Shown here: piece after piece, positions 7,253 to 15,128 of the stretch
Layout of the letters: every line of letters begins with the position of its first letter
Position numbering within the stretch: the stretch's first letter is position 1
NCBI RefSeq assembly: GCF_003846175.1
Contig: NZ_ML123052.1
Span: 395,435 to 438,284, forward strand
DNA length: 42,850 nt
Direction: 5' to 3'
From: Streptomyces sp. ADI95-17
GTDB taxonomy: Bacteria; Actinomycetota; Actinomycetes; Streptomycetales; Streptomycetaceae
Program-made: the position numbers and the translations under genes
Notes under the pieces: generated by a model
Told to the model about the DNA's origin: nothing
Database searches by the model: none
The model's input: the letters and a program-made list of their open reading frames with translations, nothing else

Positions 7253-7943
7253 GGTCGAGGAGCTGCTGGACGGTGTCGTGGTGCGGCTGCCCGCCGCCGA
7301 GGAGATCCGGCAGAGGGGGCAACGGCGCCGGGCGCGGCGCAGGGCGGGTACGGCGGCACTGTGCGCGGGCGTACTGATGGCCGCCGGGGCATGGATCCTG
7401 CTGCCGGCCGGAACGGACCGGCCGCACGAGCGGGGCGCGGTGGCCACCGCACCGGACAATCCGTTCCGCGAGAACGGCATGGTCCGGACCCTGCCCGCGG
7501 AGGAGGTGCCCCTGTACGGCACGTGGCACTGGAAGGAGAACGAGGGACGGCCGGTCGACTCCGACGCACGCGGCGACCTCCTGAACCGGGCGGGTCTGCG
7601 CACCTTCTGCCCGGTCGCGTCCCCGCAGACGGGCGCGCCCGACCGGGTCGGCTACAGCCAGGAGTACCGGGGCAGGCGCGACGCCGTGGCCCGGCAGTGC
7701 CTCGTCGAGTACGACGACGCGGCAACGGCCCGGGAACAGCTGGGGGCGGTGCACACCGGACTGGAGGCGGACGGCCTGCGCCGCACACCGGGAAGCGCAC
7801 CGGACGATGTGCGGGGCGACCGGGGTGCGACCGCCGCCTGGGCCGGGACCGTGCCGGGCGGCCATACGCTGCGGGTGTACACGCGGCGATGGGAGTCCTG
7901 GGTCTCGGTCGTCGAGATCCTGGACGGCACGGTCACGCCCTGA
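7245..7943 (+). CDS. single-pass membrane protein coupled to the ECF sigma factor
   Basis: Hypothetical protein of 232 aa overlapping the sigma gene by 8 nt. The N-terminal 35 residues are acidic then very Arg-rich (RQRGQRRRARRRAG), followed by one transmembrane segment (about 36-55, TAALCAGVLMAAGAWILL). About 175 extracytoplasmic residues follow, with two Cys (in RTFCPVAS and RQCLVEY) that could form a disulfide. The short cytoplasmic part lacks the HxxxCxxC zinc motif of ZAS anti-sigma factors. An anti-sigma or sensor role is suggested only by operon position and topology. Confidence 0.8.
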   Translation: MAEVEELLDGVVVRLPAAEEIRQRGQRRRARRRAGTAALCAGVLMAAGAWILLPAGTDRPHERGAVATAPDNPFRENGMVRTLPAEEVPLYGTWHWKENEGRPVDSDARGDLLNRAGLRTFCPVASPQTGAPDRVGYSQEYRGRRDAVARQCLVEYDDAATAREQLGAVHTGLEADGLRRTPGSAPDDVRGDRGATAAWAGTVPGGHTLRVYTRRWESWVSVVEILDGTVTP

Positions 7944-8013
7944 GCGGCGGGCCGGGGCAGCGCCCGAGGACCGGGCCCGCGTCCCCGGCACGCACTCCGG
8001 CCCGCGCTCCCGG

Positions 8014-8031
8014 CTGCATATGGACATGCAG
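8014..8031. promoter_or_regulatory. small inverted repeat upstream of the RpiR-type regulator
   Basis: CTGCAT (8014-8019) and ATGCAG (8026-8031) are exact inverted arms around a 6-bp centre, 70 bp upstream of the regulator start. It could be an autoregulatory operator. The arms are short and the call is speculative. Confidence 0.25.
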
Positions 8032-8100
8032 ACGCCTTGCTGGCTGAATGGATTTGTCGGCGCCGGATCGCGGTACGCCGGAATCTACCGAGGGGACAGC

Positions 8101-8952
8101 ATGAGCGGGAGCAGCCCGGCCGCGCGGTTGCAGCAGCTCTTCGAGGGGCGCCGGCTCACACCCACCCAGCGCCGCATCGCGCACTCGATGGTGCGCAGGG
8201 CCGGGGACGTCCCGTTCCTGTCGAGCGTGGAGCTGGCCGAGCTGGCCGGAGTCAGCCAGCCGTCCGTCACCCGCTTCGCCGTGGCGCTCGGCTTCGACGG
8301 CTACCCGGCGCTCCGCAAGCACCTGCGGGAGGTCGCGCCCACCGAGCCCGTGGCCGGGGACGGGGACGGGGACGACGCGTACAACGAGTACCAGCAGGCG
8401 GTGCTCGGCGAGATCGAGAACCTGCGGCACCTGGCCGAGCTGCTCGCCGACCCGGGGCCCGTGGAGCGGGCGGGCAGGCTGCTGGCGGCCTCGCGGCCGC
8501 TGCCGGTGCTCGGGCTGCGGGCCGCCTCCTCGCAGGCGCGCGGCTTCGGGTACTTCGCGGCCAAGGTCCACTCCGATGTCCGGGTGCTGGACGAGGGCGG
8601 CAGCATGCTGCGCGACCGGATCGACGCCGCGCGCCGGGCGGGCGCCTCCGCGCTGATCTGCTTCGCGCTGCCCCGGCACCCGCGGGAGGTCGTGGACGCG
8701 CTCGCGTACGCGCAGGAGCAGGGGATGACCGTCGTATCGGTGGCGGACTCCGCGTTCGCGCCCGTCGCCAAGTACAGCGATCTGCTGATCCCGGCCGCCG
8801 TCGGCACCGGCCTCGCCTTCGACACGGCGTGCGCGCCGATGCTGCTGGGCCGGGTGCTGCTGGAGGCGATGTGCGACGACCTGCCCGACGCGCAGGCGAG
8901 GCTGGAGGAGTTCGACGCGGGGGCGGCGGTGCGTGGACTGTTCGTGGAGTGA
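8101..8952 (+). CDS. MurR/RpiR-family transcriptional regulator
   Basis: Regulator of 283 aa from ATG 8101, preceded by GAGGGG at good spacing; the frame is open further upstream without family similarity. The N-terminal RpiR helix-turn-helix (about 1-80) shows LTPTQRRIAHSMVRRAGDVP, ELAELAGVSQPSVTRFAVAL and GFDGYPALRKHL. Residues about 120-270 form a SIS domain (ALICFALPRHPREVVDALAY, GMTVVSVADS), which normally senses phosphosugars or other anionic ligands. It stands alone on its strand, with the hut genes about 1.8 kb downstream. Control of hut genes is possible but not shown by sequence. Confidence 0.92.
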   Translation: MSGSSPAARLQQLFEGRRLTPTQRRIAHSMVRRAGDVPFLSSVELAELAGVSQPSVTRFAVALGFDGYPALRKHLREVAPTEPVAGDGDGDDAYNEYQQAVLGEIENLRHLAELLADPGPVERAGRLLAASRPLPVLGLRAASSQARGFGYFAAKVHSDVRVLDEGGSMLRDRIDAARRAGASALICFALPRHPREVVDALAYAQEQGMTVVSVADSAFAPVAKYSDLLIPAAVGTGLAFDTACAPMLLGRVLLEAMCDDLPDAQARLEEFDAGAAVRGLFVE

Positions 8953-9238
8953 CCGCCTCCCGGGGGCGCGGGCTCCGGGCCGTGGGCGGTGTCGTCCGGA
9001 CCGGCCGTGGACGATGGCGCGGTGCTGGAACCGCTGCCGGCAATCGGTGTGGCGCTGCCGGGGGCGCCGGGGTGCCGCGATTCGGGACGGGCGCCGATAC
9101 GGCCATGACCTCCTGACCTCCTGACCGCGGCTGCGGACTCGGTCCACCTGGGGCTGCGCTTCTCAGGCGGCGCTCATCTACGGCCACTAATCTCCGGGCC
9201 GGAAAGGCTCACGAGGAGCTGCGGAGAGGGGTACGGAC

Positions 9239-9805
9239 GTGGGGCGCGGAGCGCAGTCGTTGGCGAGGGTGGCCGTGATCGTACGGGCCGGAGCCGCACC
9301 GCTGTGGTGGCCGGGGCTGCTGGCCGCGGCGATCGGCGCGCTGGTGCCGGGGCTCACCGGGCGCCGGATCGGCCTGCTGTCCGGGGCCGCGCTGTTCCTG
9401 ATCACCGCGGCGGTGGTGGCGCTCGCGCGCGGCCGCCGGTACGCGGAGCTGGCCGGGGGCGCCACGCGGGCCGGGCGGTCCGACTTCCTCCAGGACCGGG
9501 CCGTGACCGTACGCAACTGGCGGCGCGGGCGCCGGTGGTGGCTGCTCGGGGCGTTCCTGGCCGCCGTGGCGAGCGCGTTCGTGCTGCCCGGGGCCGGCGG
9601 GATGGTGCTCGCCGGGGCGGGCGCCGGGCTCTGGCTCAAGGCCGTCCGGATCGGGCGGCGCGAACAGCAGGACGACGCCCTGTACTGGGTGCGGACCGAC
9701 TGGGTGGAGCGCGGCCGGCCCGCGGGCAAGCGGGTCAAGGGGTACCGGACCACCGGGCCGATGGCGGGGGACGCCGCGCCCGGCGGGGCGCGGCGCCGGC
9801 GCTGA
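9239..9805 (+). CDS. small integral membrane protein of unknown function
   Basis: Hypothetical protein of 188 aa from GTG 9239, with GAGAGGGG about seven bases upstream. It has two hydrophobic helical pairs (PLWWPGLLAAAIGALVPGL, IGLLSGAALFLITAAVVAL and WWLLGAFLAAVASAFVLPG, GMVLAGAGAGLWLKAV), Arg-rich loops (RNWRRGRRWW) and a basic C-terminus. It converges with the Roadblock gene, whose restored frame stops just outside it at 9829. No family recognised. In the 286-bp gap upstream I see only GACCTCCT tandem copies near 9108-9124. Confidence 0.75.
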   Translation: MGRGAQSLARVAVIVRAGAAPLWWPGLLAAAIGALVPGLTGRRIGLLSGAALFLITAAVVALARGRRYAELAGGATRAGRSDFLQDRAVTVRNWRRGRRWWLLGAFLAAVASAFVLPGAGGMVLAGAGAGLWLKAVRIGRREQQDDALYWVRTDWVERGRPAGKRVKGYRTTGPMAGDAAPGGARRRR

Positions 9806-9828
9806 ATCCGCCCGCCTGACCTCGGCCG

Positions 9829-10454
9829 TCAGGGGCGGGGCGACAGCGGGTCGGGCCGTGGAGGCTGTGACCCGCGCTGCTGCTGGGACGGCTGCGGAGG
9901 CTGTGACCGGGGTTGCTGCTGGGACGGTTGCGGAGGCTGTGACCGGGTTGCTGCTGGGACGGTTGCGGAGGCTGTGACCGGGGTTGCTGCCCGGGAGAGA
10001 GGGCCGGGGGTGCCGGTCGGGCGGCGCGACGCCGTGCGGCGTCGATCAGCTCGCCGATACGGTCGCCCGCCCGGCGGCCTTCGAGGTGGAGGGCGGCGAC
10101 ATCGGCCCCGTCCTCGGCCAGCAGTGTGAGTACGGCCGAGGGCCCCGCGGCGTACGACGCGATGCAGCCGGACTCGCCCCGTACGAGAAGTTCGCCGAAG
10201 CCGCCCCGGCCGGTCGCCTCCGTCATCCGCGTCGCGACGCCGAGCGCGGCCGCGGTCAGCGCGGCGACGCGCTCCAGCGCCACGTCCGCGGTGTCGTGGG
10301 CCAGGACGAGCCCGTCGATGCCGGCGACCAGGGCGCCGGACAGGAACGGGACCCCGGCCCGTAATCGTCGGAGTTCGGCCAGGACGTCCTCCGCTTCCGC
10401 CTCGGGCGCCATCGGCCGCTTCGTACCTGCGCGCAGTCTGAGTGCTCGGATCAC
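9829..10454 (-). CDS. Roadblock/LC7-domain protein with frameshifted Pro/Gln repeat tail
   Basis: The start is GTG 10454, with GGGAGG five bases upstream. Residues about 15-125 form a Roadblock/LC7-like domain (DVLAELRRLRAGVPFLSGAL, VAGIDGLVLAHDT, GVATRMTEATGRGGFGELLV), a fold used by MglB-like GTPase-activating proteins and Streptomyces conservon proteins. The C-terminal tail is encoded by a 36-nt tandem repeat (12 codons: SQPPQPSQQQPR). One copy (9933-9967) has lost a single base, so the raw frame shifts and runs on to 9735 into the convergent membrane gene. Restoring that base gives a 208-aa protein ending in PDPLSPRP at 9829. This is either a sequencing error in a GGGG run or a real slippage event. 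No GTPase gene is adjacent. Confidence 0.75.
9861..9990. repeat. 36-nt coding tandem repeat, one copy 35 nt
   Basis: Copies lie at 9861-9896 (36 nt), 9897-9932 (36 nt), 9933-9967 (35 nt) and a partial copy from 9968. Each unit begins GAGGCTGTGACC on the plus strand. The short copy has GGG where the neighbouring full copies have GGGG, near 9943. Confidence 0.9.
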
Positions 10455-10709
10455 AGGGACCTCCCAGGTTTTTTCTGAGTGCGTCTTCGAGCCAGTGCGG
10501 CGGAGCGGCCGCGGGCATGAGGGCACCCCGCCCGGCTCGGTGTGCGAATGTGACCACGAGGCTACGCAACGTGCTTTAGCCGGACAGGGGTTCGGGCATT
10601 TTCCACCGGCACATGCCCCGGGCGTACGGAGGCGCGGGGAGGGCGCGCGTCGGGAGCACCGGGCGACCTGTGCGCGGGTCGTCCGTTCCCGTGCGACGGC
10701 GCGGAACTG

Positions 10710-10745
10710 TTGACTACGAGTATTCAGGCCCCCAGGATGTGAATA
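10710..10745 (+). promoter_or_regulatory. hutU promoter with overlapping inverted repeat
   Basis: TTGACT (10710-10715), a 17-bp spacer and CAGGAT (10733-10738) make a good vegetative (HrdB-type) promoter 37 bp upstream of hutU. TATTCA (10721-10726) and TGAATA (10740-10745) are perfect inverted arms separated by 13 bp and straddle the -10 box, where a repressor could block polymerase. The rest of the 321-bp gap 10455-10775 shows nothing else I can support. Repressor identity is unknown. Confidence 0.6.
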
Positions 10746-10775
10746 GAAGACTTACAGTCGCGAGGAGGCATTGCC

Positions 10776-12437
10776 ATGTCAGGACCCCGCCCCGTACGGG
10801 CACCGCGCGGTACGGAACTGAGCGCCCTGGGATGGCAGCAGGAGGCCGCCCTGCGCATGCTCCAGAACAACCTCGACCCCGAGGTCGCCGAGCACCCCGA
10901 CAAGCTCGTCGTCTACGGCGGCACCGGCAAGGCGGCCCGCGACTGGCGCTCCTTCGACGCGATGGTGCGCACCCTGCGGACGCTCAAGCAGGACGAGACG
11001 ATGCTCGTCCAGTCCGGGCGCCCGGTCGGTGTCATGCAGACGCACGAATGGGCGCCGAGGGTCCTGATCGCCAACTCCAACCTGGTCGGCGACTGGGCGA
11101 ACTGGGAGGAGTTCCGCCGCCTGGAGGCGCTAGGGCTCACCATGTACGGCCAGATGACTGCCGGATCGTGGATCTACATCGGCACGCAGGGCATCCTCCA
11201 GGGCACGTACGAGACCTTCGCGGCGGTGGCGGCCAAGAAGTTCGGCGGCACCCTCGCCGGGACGATCACCCTGACCGCCGGACTCGGCGGCATGGGCGGT
11301 GCCCAGCCGCTCGCCGTGACCATGAACGACGGCGTCGCGATCTGCATCGACTGCGACCCGCGCGCCATCGAGCGCCGGATCGAGCACCGCTACCTGGACG
11401 TGCGCGCCGACTCCCTGGAGCACGCGCTCCAGCTCGCCACCGAGGCGCGGGACGCCCGCCGGCCGCTCTCCATCGGCCTGCTCGGCAACGCGGCGGAGCT
11501 GCTGCCCCGGATGCTCGCCGAGGGCGCCCCGATCGACATCGTCACCGACCAGACCAGCGCGCACGACCCGCTGGCGTACCTCCCGCTCGGGGTCGACTTC
11601 GACGACATGGCCTCGTACGCCGCCGAGAAGCCCGCCGACTTCACGCAGCGCGCCCGGGAGTCGATGGCCAAGCACGTCGAGGCGATGGTCGGCTTCATGG
11701 ACGCCGGGGCCGAGGTCTTCGACTACGGCAACTCCATCCGCGGCGAGGCACAACTCGCGGGCTACGAGCGGGCATTCGACTTCCCCGGCTTCGTGCCCGC
11801 GTACATCCGGCCGTTGTTCTGCGAGGGCAAGGGCCCGTTCCGCTGGGCGGCCCTGTCGGGCGAGGCCTCCGACATCCACAAGACCGACAAGGCGATGCTG
11901 GAGCTCTTCCCGGAGAACGAGTCGCTGCACCGCTGGATCAAGATGGCCGGCGAGCGCGTCCACTTCCAGGGGCTGCCCGCCCGCATCTGCTGGCTCGGCT
12001 ACGGCGAGCGCGACCGGGCCGGCGAACGGTTCAACGACATGGTGGCGAGCGGCGAGCTGGCCGCCCCGCTGGCCATCGGGCGCGACCACCTGGACTGCGG
12101 CTCCGTCGCCTCCCCGTACCGGGAGACCGAGGCCATGCTCGACGGGTCCGACGCGATCGCCGACTGGCCGCTGCTGAACGCCATGGTCAACGTGGCGTCC
12201 GGCGCCTCCTGGGTCTCCATCCACCACGGCGGCGGCGTGGGCATGGGCCGGTCCATCCACGCCGGACAGGTGACCGTCGCCGACGGTACGAAGCTGGCGG
12301 GCGAGAAGATCCGCCGGGTGCTCACCAACGACCCGGGCATGGGCGTCATCCGGCACGTCGACGCCGGGTACGACATCGCGGAGTCCGTAGCCGAGGACAA
12401 GGGCGTACGCGTGCCGATGACCGAGGACACCCAGTGA
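10776..12437 (+). CDS. hutU: urocanate hydratase
   Basis: Second enzyme of histidine catabolism: converts urocanate to 4-imidazolone-5-propionate with tightly bound NAD+. The protein is 553 aa, full length for the family. Landmarks are LVVYGGTGKAARDW, the substrate-region LIANSNLVGDWANWEEF, the NAD-binding TAGLGGMGGAQPLA, FDYGNSIRGEA and the C-terminal SIHHGGGVGMGRSIHAG. The ATG has a strong GAGGAGG ribosome site. It is first in an operon with the M20 amidohydrolase (4-nt overlap GTGA), hutF and hutI. Its partner histidine ammonia-lyase (hutH) is not in the window. Confidence 0.97.
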   Translation: MSGPRPVRAPRGTELSALGWQQEAALRMLQNNLDPEVAEHPDKLVVYGGTGKAARDWRSFDAMVRTLRTLKQDETMLVQSGRPVGVMQTHEWAPRVLIANSNLVGDWANWEEFRRLEALGLTMYGQMTAGSWIYIGTQGILQGTYETFAAVAAKKFGGTLAGTITLTAGLGGMGGAQPLAVTMNDGVAICIDCDPRAIERRIEHRYLDVRADSLEHALQLATEARDARRPLSIGLLGNAAELLPRMLAEGAPIDIVTDQTSAHDPLAYLPLGVDFDDMASYAAEKPADFTQRARESMAKHVEAMVGFMDAGAEVFDYGNSIRGEAQLAGYERAFDFPGFVPAYIRPLFCEGKGPFRWAALSGEASDIHKTDKAMLELFPENESLHRWIKMAGERVHFQGLPARICWLGYGERDRAGERFNDMVASGELAAPLAIGRDHLDCGSVASPYRETEAMLDGSDAIADWPLLNAMVNVASGASWVSIHHGGGVGMGRSIHAGQVTVADGTKLAGEKIRRVLTNDPGMGVIRHVDAGYDIAESVAEDKGVRVPMTEDTQ

Positions 12438-13720
12438 GCCTTCCTGCCGGGGGCGTGGCGAACCCCGGGGGCGGCGCCGCCGCCCCCGGCGGCTCGTCCT
12501 CGTTCCTGTCCATGTGGCGCGAGCTCCTGCCCATCGGCCGGCACCGGGGCAGCGGGGGCTACCGGCGCTACGCCTGGACCGGGGCCGACGTCGACTGCCG
12601 TGCCTGGTTCCGGACGCAGGCCGAGGCGCGCGGGCTCGCCTACGAGGTCGACCGCAACGGCAACCAGTGGGCCTGGCTCGGCGATCCCCTGGCCGGGGAC
12701 GCCGTCGTCACCGGATCGCATCTCGACTCCGTACCGGACGGCGGCGCCTTCGACGGGCCGCTCGGGGTGGTCTCCTCCTTCGCCGCGCTCGACGAACTCC
12801 GCCGCAGGGGAGTGGAGTTCACCCGGCCGCTGGCCATCGGCAACTTCGGCGACGAGGAGGGGGCCCGCTTCGGGCTCGCCTGCGTCGGCTCCCGGCTCGC
12901 CGCCGGACAGCTGACCGTCGAAGCGGCGCACCGGCTCCGCGACGGCGACGGCATCACGCTGCCGCAGGCCATGGAGGCGGCCGGGTACGACCCCGACACC
13001 ATCGGCCCGGACCCCGAACGGCTCGCCCGCATCGGCGCGTTCGTCGAGCTCCACGTCGAGCAGGGGCGCGCCCTCGACCTCACCGGCGACCCGGTCGGCA
13101 TCGCCTCGGCGATCTGGCCGCACGGACGCTGGCGGTTCGACTTCCGGGGCGAGGCCAACCACGCGGGCACCACCCGACTGGCCGACCGGCGCGACCCGAT
13201 GCTCACGTACGCCGAGACCGTGCTCGCCGCCCGCCGCGAGGCGGAACTCGCCGGAGCCCTCGCCACCTTCGGCAAGATCGCCGTCGAGCCCAACGGGGTC
13301 AACGCCATCCCCTCCCTCGTACGGGGCTGGCTCGACTCCCGCGCCGCCGACCAGGACCGCCTGGACGCCGTGGTCACCGGCATCGAGCGGGCCGCCCGGG
13401 AACACGCCGAGCGGGCCGGGATCGACCTCGACGTCGTACGGGAGTCCTTCACCCCCGTCGTGGAGTTCGAGCACGCCCTGCGCGACGAGCTCGGCAAGAT
13501 CCTCGCGGGCCGGGGCGACGCCGGCCGGACCGTGCCCGTCCTCGGGACCGGCGCCGGACACGACGCGGGTATTTTGTCCGCTTCGGTACCGACCGCCATG
13601 CTGTTCGTACGGAACCCCACCGGGGTCTCGCACTCGCCGGCCGAACACGCGGCCGAGGACGACTGCGTGGCCGGGGTGGTCGCACTCGCCGACGTACTGG
13701 AAGGTCTCGCGTGCAGCTGA
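12434..13720 (+). CDS. M20-family amidohydrolase (allantoate amidohydrolase-like) in hut operon
   Basis: Metal-dependent amidohydrolase of 428 aa. The start is GTG 12434, overlapping the hutU stop as GTGA. Metal ligands of the M20 family are visible: His/Asp in GSHLDSVPDGGAFDGPLGV, GDEEGARFG, ELHVEQG and the late His in GVSHSPAEH. The dimerisation/substrate lid has ANHAGTT and PNGVNAIPS. An extra Gly/Ala/Pro-rich N-terminus (about 1-24) is unusual. Homologues are annotated as allantoate amidohydrolase or N-carbamoyl-amino-acid hydrolase. Here it lies between hutU and hutF, where an N-formylglutamate deformylase is needed, and it overlaps hutF by 10 nt. That role is inferred from context. Confidence 0.88.
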   Translation: MSLPAGGVANPGGGAAAPGGSSSFLSMWRELLPIGRHRGSGGYRRYAWTGADVDCRAWFRTQAEARGLAYEVDRNGNQWAWLGDPLAGDAVVTGSHLDSVPDGGAFDGPLGVVSSFAALDELRRRGVEFTRPLAIGNFGDEEGARFGLACVGSRLAAGQLTVEAAHRLRDGDGITLPQAMEAAGYDPDTIGPDPERLARIGAFVELHVEQGRALDLTGDPVGIASAIWPHGRWRFDFRGEANHAGTTRLADRRDPMLTYAETVLAARREAELAGALATFGKIAVEPNGVNAIPSLVRGWLDSRAADQDRLDAVVTGIERAAREHAERAGIDLDVVRESFTPVVEFEHALRDELGKILAGRGDAGRTVPVLGTGAGHDAGILSASVPTAMLFVRNPTGVSHSPAEHAAEDDCVAGVVALADVLEGLACS

Positions 13721-15096
13721 CAACGGAACCGGCGGGCAGGCCCGCCACCGTGACGTACTGGTTGTCCCACGCCTGGCTCGGCACCCATGTCGAGCCGGGC
13801 GTCGCCCTGGACGTCTCCGGCGGGCTGATCGCGGGCGTCCGCACCGGCGTCGCCACCCCGCCGCCGGGCGCCACCGTACTGCGCGGGCTCACCGTCCCCG
13901 GGCTCGCCAACACCCACTCGCACGCCTTCCACCGCGCCCTGCGCTCCACCGTCCAGGTGGGCTCCGGCACCTTCTGGACCTGGCGCGAGACCATGTACCA
14001 GGTCGCCGCCCGGCTCACCCCCGACTCGTACTACGAACTCGCCCGCGCCGTGTACGCCGAAATGGCGCTGGCCGGCATCACCGCGGTCGGCGAATTCCAC
14101 TATCTGCACCACGCGCCGGGCGGCACCCCGTACGACAACCCGAACGCGATGGGCGAGGCCCTGATCGCGGCGGCGGGCGAGGCCGGGATCCGGATCACGC
14201 TGCTGGACACCGCCTACCTCTCCGCCGGATTCGGCAAGCGCCCCACCCAGTACCAGCAGCCCGACCGGCACCAGCTGCGCTTCTCCGACACCACCGCGGA
14301 CGCCTGGGCCGAACGCGCGGCCCTCCTCAAGGGCTCCGACCACGCCCTGATCGGCGCGGCCGTCCACTCCGTGCGCGCCGTGCCCGCCGCGCAGCTCGCC
14401 ACCGTGGCCGCCTGGGCCGAGGAGCGGCAGGCCCCGCTCCACGTCCACCTCTCCGAGCAGACCGCGGAGAACGACGCCTGCCTCGCCGCCCACGGCTGCA
14501 CCCCCACCCGGCTCCTCGCCGACCACGGCGTCCTCGGCCCGCGCACCACCGGCATCCACAACACCCACCTCACCGGCGAGGACATCGCACTGCTCGGCTC
14601 CTCGGCGACCGGCACCTGCATGTGCCCCACCACCGAACGCGACCTCGCCGACGGGATCGGCCCCGCCGTCGCCCTCCAGCGGGCCGGCTCGCCGCTCTCC
14701 CTCGGCAGCGACAGCCACGCCGTGATCGACCTCTTCGAGGAGGCCCGCGCGATGGAGCTCGATGAGCGCCTGCGCACCCGGGCGCGCGGTCACTGGACGG
14801 CGGCCGCCCTGCTGCGCGCCGCCACCGTCGACGGACACGCGGCGCTCGGCCGGCCGGAGGCGGGTGTCATCGAACCCGGCGCCCCCGCGGACCTGGCGAC
14901 CGTCGCCCTGGACTCCGTCAGAACAGCGGGGCCGGTACCCCGGCTGGCTGCCGAAGCAGTCGTATTCGCCGCCTCCGCGGCCGATGTGCGGCACACGGTC
15001 GTGGCAGGCCGGCACATCGTGCGCGACGGGCGGCACGCACTCGTCGAGGACGTACCCGCGGCACTCGCCTCGGCCATCGCCGCCCTGCACCGCTGA
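13711..15096 (+). CDS. hutF: formimidoylglutamate deiminase
   Basis: Amidohydrolase-superfamily enzyme of 461 aa that deiminates N-formimidoyl-L-glutamate to N-formyl-L-glutamate and ammonia. GTG 13711 lies inside the preceding gene (10-nt overlap). The mononuclear-metal residues are HxH in NTHSHAFHRAL, the His of HVHLSEQ, the His of HNTHL and the Asp of LGSDSH. The substrate-binding FWTWRETMY is characteristic of HutF against general deaminases. Its presence shows that this organism uses the five-step formylglutamate route of histidine degradation. Downstream, hutI starts 33 nt later. Confidence 0.93.
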   Translation: MQLTTEPAGRPATVTYWLSHAWLGTHVEPGVALDVSGGLIAGVRTGVATPPPGATVLRGLTVPGLANTHSHAFHRALRSTVQVGSGTFWTWRETMYQVAARLTPDSYYELARAVYAEMALAGITAVGEFHYLHHAPGGTPYDNPNAMGEALIAAAGEAGIRITLLDTAYLSAGFGKRPTQYQQPDRHQLRFSDTTADAWAERAALLKGSDHALIGAAVHSVRAVPAAQLATVAAWAEERQAPLHVHLSEQTAENDACLAAHGCTPTRLLADHGVLGPRTTGIHNTHLTGEDIALLGSSATGTCMCPTTERDLADGIGPAVALQRAGSPLSLGSDSHAVIDLFEEARAMELDERLRTRARGHWTAAALLRAATVDGHAALGRPEAGVIEPGAPADLATVALDSVRTAGPVPRLAAEAVVFAASAADVRHTVVAGRHIVRDGRHALVEDVPAALASAIAALHR

Positions 15097-15128
15097 CGCC
15101 GGACCCCCGCAAGGAGAGCAGCACCCCG

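Noticed and set aside
9735..9828. C-terminal extension of the Roadblock protein into the convergent membrane gene
   Set aside because: It arises only after the one-base loss in the repeat. Restoring the base gives a stop at 9829 and a periodic tail.
11130..12356. Long minus-strand open frame opposite hutU, and similar ones opposite other hut genes
   Set aside because: Composition artefact of GC-rich coding DNA, with no recognisable domains. The plus frames encode full-length Hut enzymes.
10613..12433. Very long plus-strand frame fused in front of the M20 amidohydrolase
   Set aside because: It is the hutU sequence read out of frame. The GTGA junction at 12434 gives a normal M20 N-terminus.
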